Positions 57,262 to 64,000 of a stretch of 64,000 nucleotides of DNA are shown here, piece after piece. Source of the stretch: Shinella daejeonensis (GTDB lineage: Bacteria; Pseudomonadota; Alphaproteobacteria; Rhizobiales; Rhizobiaceae); contig NZ_JAHWXY010000002.1 of the NCBI RefSeq assembly GCF_024281235.1, forward strand, positions 682,001 through 746,000. Direction: 5' to 3'. A program made the translations under genes and the position numbers. The notes beneath the pieces were generated by a model that saw only the letters and a program-made list of their open reading frames with translations, was not told where the DNA came from and made no database searches. Numbering within the stretch: the stretch's first letter is position 1; every line of letters begins with the position of its first letter.

Positions 57262-57345
57262 GGTGTCTCCAGCCGGAGTGAGATCGCTTCGGCGTTGGAT
57301 AATACGCTAAAAACAATATATTGGAGCGATTCCGGAAAAAGCGGG
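57262..57345 (-). repeat. Dispersed palindromic repeat, copy C (reverse orientation)
   Basis: Read on the minus strand it matches copies A and B: CCAATATATTGTTTTTAGCG, TATTATCCAACGCCGAAG, then CGATCTCACTCCGGCTGGA. The hairpin arm is more degenerate than in the other copies. It fills the gap between the convergent xylB and livF genes. Confidence 0.7.
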
Positions 57346-57361
57346 AGTCGGCCCCCCGCAT

Positions 57362-58075
57362 CTATACGCTTGCAAAGTAAAGATCTTCGATTGCCCGAAC
57401 ATCGCTGGCATCGCTTATGGTCCGTTCGGCGGCGATCCGTCCGTTTTTCAGGACGAGTACCTTGTCCGCGATATCCGTGATGCGGGCGGTGGACTGTTCG
57501 ACCACCAGAAGCGTAAGGCCGCTTTCGCGCAGCGATCCCAGCATGTCGTAGATGCCATCGGTCACCATGGGCGCAAGCCCGAGCGAAGGCTCGTCGATCA
57601 TCAGCAGCGTCGGGCGCTGGACCAGGGCGCGGGCGATTGCCAGCTGCTGCTGCTCACCGCCGGAAAGCATGCCGGCCGACCCCCTGTATCGCGCCTTGAG
57701 AATGGGAAACTGCGTCAGGACACGCTCTTCGTCTTCCTGAAATTGCGCCGTGTCGGATGAGACCACTCTGGCAAGCCGGAGATTTTCGGCGACGGACATG
57801 GTTGCAAAGACATGGCGTCCCTCGGGCACCAGGCACAGGCCGGAACGCACATTGGCCTCGATCGACCGGCCGGTAATGCTTGCGCCACGGAACGAGACGG
57901 CGCCGGCTGCCGGCGGGTGCGCGCCGATGATGGTCTGAACCAGGGTCGACTTGCCGGCACCGTTGGGACCCACCACGAAGACGGCCTCACCCGCTTCGAT
58001 GCCGAACGAAACCCCGTGCAGCGCCGGCGTCCGTCCGTAGCGCGCGTCGATCTCCGTCACTTCCAGCAGGGCCAT
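57362..58075 (-). CDS. livF: Branched-chain-type ABC transporter ATP-binding protein LivF
   Basis: ATPase subunit of a hydrophobic-amino-acid-type (HAAT) importer, 237 residues. Walker A GPNGAGKS, signature LSGGEQQQ and Walker B LLMIDEP are intact, and the LivF-type segment SLGLAPMV is present. I start at the ATG at 58075 with GGAG upstream; 23 upstream codons are probably leader. Unusually it is divergent from livG, not downstream of it. Confidence 0.9.
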   Translation of the reverse strand: MALLEVTEIDARYGRTPALHGVSFGIEAGEAVFVVGPNGAGKSTLVQTIIGAHPPAAGAVSFRGASITGRSIEANVRSGLCLVPEGRHVFATMSVAENLRLARVVSSDTAQFQEDEERVLTQFPILKARYRGSAGMLSGGEQQQLAIARALVQRPTLLMIDEPSLGLAPMVTDGIYDMLGSLRESGLTLLVVEQSTARITDIADKVLVLKNGRIAAERTISDASDVRAIEDLYFASV

Positions 58076-58186
58076 CCGCAGTCTCCATGTCGTTTTCCTC
58101 TTGACCGGGAGGACGATGCACGACACGTTGTCCATTGTCCACAAAATTTACATAAGTGCGCGAAGAGCGCCGAATGGGGAACTTCG

Positions 58187-58981
58187 ATGGGAATTCTAGA
58201 CCTGCCGCGAGGCGGGCCGTCCGGGTATCCGGGTTCGCGGCTCATCGCCGAAGGTGTCACGGTCCGCTTCGGCGGGGTCTCCGCCCTGTCCGGCGTCGAT
58301 CTGGAACTGGGGCAATCGGAGATCGTCGGCCTTATCGGTCCGAACGGGGCCGGAAAGACGACGCTCGTGAATGTGCTGACCGGCTTTCAGCGTCCGACAC
58401 AGGGAAAGGTCGAACTGGATGGCCTGGATCTGAGGAGCGACAAGCCGTTTCAGCTTGCGGCGCGCGGCATCAGCCGCACCTTTCAGGCCGGCCGCCTGTT
58501 CAGGCGGCTCACCGTCCGCGAAAATCTGGAAGTCGCAGGCTTCCATACCGGATGCACCCGGCGTCAGGCGCGGGAGACCGCGGATCGCCTTCTGGAGGAA
58601 CTGGACCTCACGGCTTTTGCCGGGAGCACAGCCGGCAGCCTCAACTATGGTCACGAACGACGGGTGGGTATCGGCCGCGCGCTCGCGACGAAACCGAAAT
58701 TCGTCCTGATGGACGAGCCCGCATCCGGCATGAACGACGCCGAATGCGAGGAACTGGTCGCCTGTATCGCCGGTATCCCGGCGCAATTCGGCTGCGGTGT
58801 CCTGCTCATCGAGCACAATATGAAGGTCATCCTCAACGCCTGTGAACGCATCCAGGTCATGGACGGCGGCAAGCGGATCGCCATGGGCAAGCCGAAAGCG
58901 ATCATCACCGACGCGCGTGTCCGCGCTGCCTATTTCGGAACGCGCCATGCCACCGCCGCCGGCGGCAACGGGATCCATTGA
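58187..58981 (+). CDS. livG: Branched-chain-type ABC transporter ATP-binding protein LivG
   Basis: Second ATPase subunit, 264 residues. Walker A is GPNGAGKT and the D-loop region VLMDEPASGMND. The signature motif is degenerate, reading LNYGHERR, as usual in LivG. The start is the ATG at 58187, with GGGGA upstream; the longer frame upstream is antisense to livF. It is directly followed by livH. Confidence 0.92.
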   Translation: MGILDLPRGGPSGYPGSRLIAEGVTVRFGGVSALSGVDLELGQSEIVGLIGPNGAGKTTLVNVLTGFQRPTQGKVELDGLDLRSDKPFQLAARGISRTFQAGRLFRRLTVRENLEVAGFHTGCTRRQARETADRLLEELDLTAFAGSTAGSLNYGHERRVGIGRALATKPKFVLMDEPASGMNDAECEELVACIAGIPAQFGCGVLLIEHNMKVILNACERIQVMDGGKRIAMGKPKAIITDARVRAAYFGTRHATAAGGNGIH

Positions 58982-58982
58982 C

Positions 58983-59894
58983 ATGGGATACTTCCTTCAG
59001 GTTGTCATCGACGCCGTCAGCCTCGGCAGTCTCTTTGCGCTCGTTTCGCTTTCCATCGGCCTCATCTTCGGCATCATGCGGCTGATCAATTTCGCGCAAG
59101 GGGACTTCGTGACGATCGGCGCCTATTCGTTGCTGGCGCCTGCCGCCGGCGCGGCGCCGGTGCTGTTCCTCGGCGCGCTGCCCTGGCCGCTGATGATCGT
59201 TCTCGTTCTTGCCGTCGTCGTCGTCCTGGCGCTCGTCACCGAGCGTGTCGCGTTTCGCCCGCTTCGCAACGCCGAGCCCGCGACCCTCCTCGTCTCCTCC
59301 TTCGCCGTCAGCTATTTCCTGCAAAATCTCGTCATCGTGCTCTATACGAGCCGGCCGAAGGCGTTGTCGCTGGGGACGGAGATTTCCACCGTCGTCGATA
59401 TATTCGGGCTTCGCATCGCCAGTATCCAGCTGCTGACGATCGTGGTCACGATCACGCTTCTCGTCGCGATCTCGGCCTTCCTGCGGTTTACGCCGCTCGG
59501 CTTGCAGATGCGTGCTTCCGCAGAGAACTTCCGCATGGCCCGGCTGTTGGGCGTAAGGGCCAACCGCGTCATTGCCGGCGCATTCGCCATAGCCGGCTTT
59601 CTGGGCGGGGTCGTCGCCCTGCTTTTAACGGCGCAGACCGGTGTCATCGATGTCAGGGCCGGCGCGACTCTCGCGGTCTTCGGCTTTTTCGCGACGGTTA
59701 TCGGCGGAATGGGCAGCCTCGTCGGCGCGGCGCTCGGCGGCTTTCTCGTGGGAGCGGTCAGTGCGGTGCTTCAGACGATCCTGCCGGCCGATGTCCGGCC
59801 ATTTCGCGATGCCGTCGTCTTTGCCGCCGTGATCGTGGTTCTCCTTGTTCGCCCGCGCGGCATCATCGCATCGAAATCGAAGGAAAGAGTATGA
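58983..59894 (+). CDS. livH: Branched-chain-type ABC transporter permease LivH
   Basis: Inner-membrane subunit of 303 residues, about eight helices. The beginning (DAVSLGSLFALVSLSIGLIF, then MRLINFAQGDFVTIGAY) is the LivH signature. The ATG at 58983 is one base past the livG stop. It overlaps livM by four bases. Confidence 0.93.
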   Translation: MGYFLQVVIDAVSLGSLFALVSLSIGLIFGIMRLINFAQGDFVTIGAYSLLAPAAGAAPVLFLGALPWPLMIVLVLAVVVVLALVTERVAFRPLRNAEPATLLVSSFAVSYFLQNLVIVLYTSRPKALSLGTEISTVVDIFGLRIASIQLLTIVVTITLLVAISAFLRFTPLGLQMRASAENFRMARLLGVRANRVIAGAFAIAGFLGGVVALLLTAQTGVIDVRAGATLAVFGFFATVIGGMGSLVGAALGGFLVGAVSAVLQTILPADVRPFRDAVVFAAVIVVLLVRPRGIIASKSKERV

Positions 59895-60967
59895 TCGCGG
59901 CCCGAAACAATTTCATTTGCCACCTCAAAGCCGCCACGCCGGTCCTTCTTCTGATCGTGCCGCTCGTGCTTGCCGCGCTGCTTGCCGACCAGTTCGGTTC
60001 GATTGGCGTCCTGCGTTCCGTCACGGAAGCGTTGATCAAGATCGTCGTCGTCGTCGGGCTTTACATCTTTATCGGAAATTCCGGTGTCATCTCGCTCGGC
60101 GGGACCGCGTTCATGGCGATTGCCGCCTATGCGACCACCTGGCAGACATGCTGTAGCATGATGAAGCCGATGGTCATGAGCGGACTGCCGGAATTCCTGA
60201 AGCATATGACCGTGCCCTTCGCCCCGGCCGCGCTGATCGCGGTCGCGCTCGCCGGCCTGGCGGCATTCATCTCCGGCCTCGTGCTGATGCGTCTTTCCGG
60301 GCTGGCGGCGGCAATCGGCACGCTGGCGCTGCTTTTCATCGTCAATGTCACCTATTCGAACTGGGACAGCGTGACGATGGGCGCAAGTTCCGTGGTTGGG
60401 ATCCCGACCTATGTCACGGTGTGGATCGCGCTTGCGGCCGCCAGCGGGTCGATCGTCGTCGCCTACCTGTTCCAGATCTCCCGCGCGGGGCTGGCGTTGC
60501 GCGCCACCAGGGAAGATGAAATCGCCGCGCAGGCCGTCGGGATTTCCATCTTCCGGACACGCCTTCTGGCGTTCACCATTTCCGGTGCGGTCCTCGGACT
60601 GGCGGGCGTGCTCTATGCCCACTTCCTCGGTGTCCTGGCGATCGACATGTTCTTCATGCAGCTGACCTTCCTCAGCCTTTCCATGCTTGTCGTCGGCGGC
60701 ATGGGCAGTCTTGCCGGGGCGGTGGTGGGCGTCGTCTCTCTGTCGCTTGTGATCGAGCTTTTCCGGACGCTGGAGCGTGGGATCTGGCTTGGGGAGACGA
60801 AGGCATCCCTGCCGGCGGGAAGCCAGGAACTGGTGCTTGCCGTCATCATGCTCTGCATCCTCATCTGGAGAAGGGAGGGCATCATGGGCTGGAAGGAAAT
60901 CACCTGGCCTTTCACGCGGCATCAGCCCGTGAGCGCTTCTGGTGAGAAGATCGAAGCGGCGGCATGA
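59891..60967 (+). CDS. livM: Branched-chain-type ABC transporter permease LivM
   Basis: Inner-membrane subunit of 358 residues with eight to nine helices. IGNSGVISLGGTAFMAIAAY and LRATREDEIAAQAVGI are typical of LivM. A long polar C-terminal tail follows the last helix. It overlaps livH by four bases. No binding-protein gene is next to this set, so the ligand receptor is probably encoded beyond the window or elsewhere. Confidence 0.92.
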   Translation: MIAARNNFICHLKAATPVLLLIVPLVLAALLADQFGSIGVLRSVTEALIKIVVVVGLYIFIGNSGVISLGGTAFMAIAAYATTWQTCCSMMKPMVMSGLPEFLKHMTVPFAPAALIAVALAGLAAFISGLVLMRLSGLAAAIGTLALLFIVNVTYSNWDSVTMGASSVVGIPTYVTVWIALAAASGSIVVAYLFQISRAGLALRATREDEIAAQAVGISIFRTRLLAFTISGAVLGLAGVLYAHFLGVLAIDMFFMQLTFLSLSMLVVGGMGSLAGAVVGVVSLSLVIELFRTLERGIWLGETKASLPAGSQELVLAVIMLCILIWRREGIMGWKEITWPFTRHQPVSASGEKIEAAA

Positions 60968-61056
60968 AAGGAAAGGCGCTCCGCCCTTTCTCGAAAACCC
61001 GGTGGCGGTCGCGATTCCCGCGATCGCGCCGCGCGGGGGCGGTCTGGTGGCGATCC

Positions 61057-62196
61057 TCAAGGGCTGGCGAGGTTCTTTCGTGACAGATCGCGCACGTCGC
61101 GTTCGCCGCAGAGCGCCATCGTCGTATCGAGTTCGCGCCGGATGATGTCGAGCGCCTGTGTGACGCCCTGCTTGCCGGATGCGCCGAGGCCGTAGAGGAA
61201 CGGCCGCCCGATGTAGGTGCCTTTCGCACCGAGGCAGAGTGATTTCAAGACATCCTGCCCCGAGCGGATGCCGCCGTCGATATGAACCTCGATCCTGTCG
61301 CCGACCGCCTCGACGATGCGGGGCAGCATGCTGATCGTGGACGGCGCGCCATCCAGCTGGCGGCCGCCGTGGTTGGAGACGATGATGGCGTCCGCGCCGG
61401 TTCGCACCGCCATCTGTGCGTCTTCCACGTCCAGAATGCCTTTCAGGATGAGCTTGCCGCCCCAGCGGTTCCTGACCCATTCGATATCGTCCCAGCAAAG
61501 GGTCGGGTCGAAGGTGTCGCCGGTCCAGGCGGCAAGGCTCTCCAGATCGTTGACGCCGTGCGCATGGCCGACGATGTTGCGGAACGTCCTTCGCTTCGTA
61601 CCGAGCATTTTCAGGCACCAGCCGGGGTGGCGCGCCATCTGGAAGAGGTGATCCGGCGTGAAGCGGGGAGGGGCCGACAATCCGTTGCGAATGTCCTTGT
61701 GGCGCTGTCCCATGATTTGCAGGTCGAGCGTCAAGACGAGTGCGGAACAGCCCGCCGCCTTGGCGCGGTCGATGAGCGTCAGCGCGAAATCGCGGTCACG
61801 GTTGATATAGAGCTGAAACCAGAACGGCTTTGTCGTGACCGATGCGACATCCTCGATGGAGCAGATGCTGACGGTCGAAAGGGTGAAGGGGACGCCGAAT
61901 TCCTCGGCGGCCTGCGCCGCCAGCATCTCGCCGTCGGCATGCTGCATTCCCGCCATGCCCGTTGGTGCAAGGGCGACCGGCATCGATACGGGTTGCCCGA
62001 TCATCTCGCTTGCAAGGGACCGGTTCTCCATGTCCACCATCACGCGCTGGCGCAGCTTGATCCGGGTGAAGTCCTCTTCGTTGGCGCGATAGGTGCTCTC
62101 GGTCCACGAGCCTGAATCGGCGTAGTCGAAAAACATCCGGGGCACACGCTTGCGGGCGCGGGCCTTGAGGTCGTCGATGGTAAGGGGCGGATGCAA
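61057..62196 (-). CDS. FMN-dependent alpha-hydroxyacid dehydrogenase (LldD-like)
   Basis: Oxidises an L-2-hydroxyacid such as lactate or mandelate to the 2-oxo acid, using FMN. The 379-residue TIM-barrel protein has Y25 in FFDYADSG, K252 in LILKGI, and the active-site motif SNHGGRQLDGAP with H276 and R279. The length matches L-lactate dehydrogenase, but glycolate- and mandelate-type enzymes share these residues. It lies between the liv genes and a hydantoinase gene, convergent with livM. Confidence 0.88.
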   Translation of the reverse strand: MHPPLTIDDLKARARKRVPRMFFDYADSGSWTESTYRANEEDFTRIKLRQRVMVDMENRSLASEMIGQPVSMPVALAPTGMAGMQHADGEMLAAQAAEEFGVPFTLSTVSICSIEDVASVTTKPFWFQLYINRDRDFALTLIDRAKAAGCSALVLTLDLQIMGQRHKDIRNGLSAPPRFTPDHLFQMARHPGWCLKMLGTKRRTFRNIVGHAHGVNDLESLAAWTGDTFDPTLCWDDIEWVRNRWGGKLILKGILDVEDAQMAVRTGADAIIVSNHGGRQLDGAPSTISMLPRIVEAVGDRIEVHIDGGIRSGQDVLKSLCLGAKGTYIGRPFLYGLGASGKQGVTQALDIIRRELDTTMALCGERDVRDLSRKNLASP

Positions 62197-62297
62197 AGTC
62201 TCTCCTTTTCCGCGCTCGTGGATTGCGGACCGTCAAACTCGTCATGTGCGATAGATGCGTGGACCGCGCGAAGGGGCGCGCGGTCCGGTTTACTCGA

Positions 62298-64000
62298 TCA
62301 GGCCGCCGTTCTCAAAGCGTTTCGACGTTGCGTGGTCGCGGTGAGATCGATGGCGTAGCCGAGATCGTTTTCGGACGGGGTGAGCACGACGCCGTAGATG
62401 TCGCGCGCGCGTTCCAGCGTCTCCCATCGCTCGGCAACGTCGTAGAGGACGCGCTGCGGATCGCGATCGAGCGGGTTGCCGTAGCCGCCGCCGGAATTGT
62501 CGATGCCACGCAGCCATTCTCCGGGCGCAAGATCGACCTGGGCGACACCCGGAAGCCGCTCTTCATTGCCGTCCAGATCGATCTTGAAGGTTCTGGCGCC
62601 GGGGCTGTCGTGGCCGCCGTTGACCCCCTTGGGCGGAAACACCTGCCCGTCGCAGGGAATGGCGACGGTCATCGTGTCCTTCTTCGGGCCGTAGACGAGT
62701 TCGGCTCCGGGTGCGCCGCGGAATTTGCCCGGAGCACAGGTGCCCGGATGAATCTGGACGGATTTCATCTGGATCGGATGCTTGACCTCGACCAGTTCGA
62801 CGGAGTCCCGGTAGATGAGGCCGGCTGCAACCGGAATGCCATAGGTCAGCCATCCGTCCGCAGACGGGCTTGCCGGGCCGCCGTTGCCGCCGACGAAGAG
62901 CTGGTTGATGTAGACCTCGTTGTCGCGGCGGAAATCCCTGCCGGAGACGACAGCCCACCCGGCTCCCATGCCGACGCCGCCTTCCGCAAGCCCGTAACCG
63001 TCGCCGAGTTTGGCGAGCGCGGACTGGGTAAGATTGACCAGACGGTCGCCGACGTTGGTCGTCGCGATCGACGCGGAATGCGGAAAGCTCGTTCGCCCGA
63101 TGACGGCGCCGTCACGCAGCAGCACCCGCACGCGGCGGAAGATGCCGGCGCAGCGCGGAATGTCCGGATCGAGGCAGTTCATGACGCCGGCGATCGAATT
63201 GTTGATCGCGCAGGCCTCGCAAACGTTGAAGCCGTTGTCGAGGCAATCGATATTGTCCCGAAGATCGATCTCGATGGTCGCTTCGGCCGGATCGATGGTG
63301 ATCTTGCAGTTGATGGGAATGCCGTCGGGAAGGCCCGGCAGGGGATCATGCGCGCCATTGTGCGTAATGGTGGCCGCCGGCATCTTGCTGATGGCCTGGA
63401 TGGTGCGCTTTTCCGAATAGTCGATCCACTGCCTGATGAACGCCTTGACCTTGTCCTTGCCATACTTGCGGCAGAACTCCGCAAGACGGCGTTCGCCCAC
63501 CCGCGCGGATCCGACGGCGGCGAGGAAGTCACCGTACCACTGATCCGGTACGCGAATGCGCTTGCGGCACATGCGGATGATGTCGTCGACCATCTTGTAG
63601 TCTCGCTGGACCCGCACGCAGGGGAAGATCAGGCCGCCTTCTTCGTAAACGTCGCGGGCGTAGGGCGCATAGGTCGTGGGTGTCGAATTGCCGGTGTCGG
63701 CCTGATGGGATTTCGCGCAGACCGTGAACATGTGCTCCCCGTCGACGAAGACGGGCACGAGGATCGTATGATCCGCCGGGTGGGTGTTGCCCATATAGGG
63801 ATCATTGTGGAGGAAGGCGTCTCCCGGCGCCAGATCGTCATGCAGCTGCTGCATCGAGATCGTCTGTAGATGCGAGCCGAAAATGTGGACGGGAAGCCCT
63901 TCGGCGGTCGCCAGCAGTTCGTTGTCGCCCGTGACGATCGCGCAGGACATGTCGCGGGCGCTGGCGATGACCGCGGAGCGGGCGGCGCGCAACAGGGTGC
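62298..64000 (-). CDS. Hydantoinase B / oxoprolinase family subunit (N-terminus cut by window)
   Basis: The beta-type subunit of an ATP-dependent hydantoinase, 5-oxoprolinase or acetone-carboxylase-like enzyme, which opens amide rings with its A-type partner. At least 564 residues are visible; the family is about 580, so roughly the first 20-30 are missing. It has the family's HIFGSHLQTISMQQL, HNDPYMGNTHPADH and the C-terminal Gly-rich NSGGGYGNPLDR motif. The partner (HyuA) gene is likely just upstream, outside the window. The linked liv-type importer may bring in the substrate. Confidence 0.9.
   Translation of the reverse strand, partial: TLLRAARSAVIASARDMSCAIVTGDNELLATAEGLPVHIFGSHLQTISMQQLHDDLAPGDAFLHNDPYMGNTHPADHTILVPVFVDGEHMFTVCAKSHQADTGNSTPTTYAPYARDVYEEGGLIFPCVRVQRDYKMVDDIIRMCRKRIRVPDQWYGDFLAAVGSARVGERRLAEFCRKYGKDKVKAFIRQWIDYSEKRTIQAISKMPAATITHNGAHDPLPGLPDGIPINCKITIDPAEATIEIDLRDNIDCLDNGFNVCEACAINNSIAGVMNCLDPDIPRCAGIFRRVRVLLRDGAVIGRTSFPHSASIATTNVGDRLVNLTQSALAKLGDGYGLAEGGVGMGAGWAVVSGRDFRRDNEVYINQLFVGGNGGPASPSADGWLTYGIPVAAGLIYRDSVELVEVKHPIQMKSVQIHPGTCAPGKFRGAPGAELVYGPKKDTMTVAIPCDGQVFPPKGVNGGHDSPGARTFKIDLDGNEERLPGVAQVDLAPGEWLRGIDNSGGGYGNPLDRDPQRVLYDVAERWETLERARDIYGVVLTPSENDLGYAIDLTATTQRRNALRTAA

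Overview
The window is GC-rich, densely coded DNA from an alphaproteobacterium, most likely a member of the Rhizobiaceae (Shinella-, Ensifer- or Rhizobium-like; genus not resolved). The reasons are the gene families (rhizobial DUF6074, DUF2934 and ElaB-like small proteins, imuA-imuB-dnaE2, a rhizobial-style phn cluster), an alphaproteobacterial SOS box of the GAAC-N7-GAAC type, and a short dispersed palindromic repeat. I saw no rRNA or tRNA gene, CRISPR array, insertion sequence or phage gene. The content is chromosome- or megaplasmid-like catabolic and transport DNA.

Layout. 1-5081: the end of an upstream gene, an EamA exporter, an aldehyde dehydrogenase with a textbook terminator, a class I aminotransferase and its LysR regulator. 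5137-18091: two convergent operons, each built on a Pot-type (polyamine/opine-like) ABC importer with linked hydrolases. The left one runs ureohydrolase, binding protein, ATPase, two permeases, carbon-nitrogen hydrolase. The right one runs ATPase, two permeases, binding protein, serine hydrolase, amidohydrolase. 18221-25735: a LacI regulator divergent from a sugar ABC importer with two permeases, followed by a Gfo/Idh/MocA dehydrogenase, a TIM-barrel isomerase and an RpiR-type DNA-binding domain without its sensor domain. 25701-31538: an ElaB-like protein and the SOS mutagenesis cassette imuA-imuB-dnaE2 behind a perfect SOS box. 31653-39312: a D-2-hydroxyacid dehydrogenase, small rhizobial proteins and a tetronate (threonate/erythronate-type) catabolic cluster, otnC-otnK-lacI divergent from ltnD-otnI. 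39328-52508: phosphonate metabolism, phnF divergent from phnGHIJKL and a hexapeptide transferase, then phnC-phnD-phnE1-phnE2, a DUF1045 protein, phnM and phnN. 52535-57261: a DUF454 membrane protein, a DUF2934 protein, then transketolase and xylulokinase. 57362-64000: a branched-chain-amino-acid-type ABC importer with livF divergent from livG-livH-livM, an FMN-dependent 2-hydroxyacid dehydrogenase and a hydantoinase B subunit cut by the window edge.

How the genes work together. The phn cluster encodes a nearly complete C-P lyase route: PhnCDE import, PhnGHI(L) make the ribosyl triphosphonate, PhnM removes pyrophosphate, PhnJ (with PhnK) cleaves the C-P bond and PhnN makes PRPP. No phnP is present; the 2H-type DUF1045 protein beside phnM is the obvious candidate for the cyclic-phosphate step. 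The otn/ltn genes give dehydrogenase, isomerase, kinase and decarboxylase, which together convert a four-carbon sugar acid to dihydroxyacetone phosphate and CO2. The aminotransferase, aldehyde dehydrogenase and ureohydrolase at the left end would fit the arginine-transaminase/guanidinobutyrate route, but that is inference. Regulatory sites visible in the sequence include operator-like palindromes next to LacI- and GntR-type regulators, two PHO-box candidates, one SOS box, and two inverted repeats that could mask ribosome binding sites. No single gene set here looks like a wholly new class of system. The best leads are the DUF1045/PhnP question, the enlarged PhnE2, the twin hydrolase-linked importers and the dispersed repeat.
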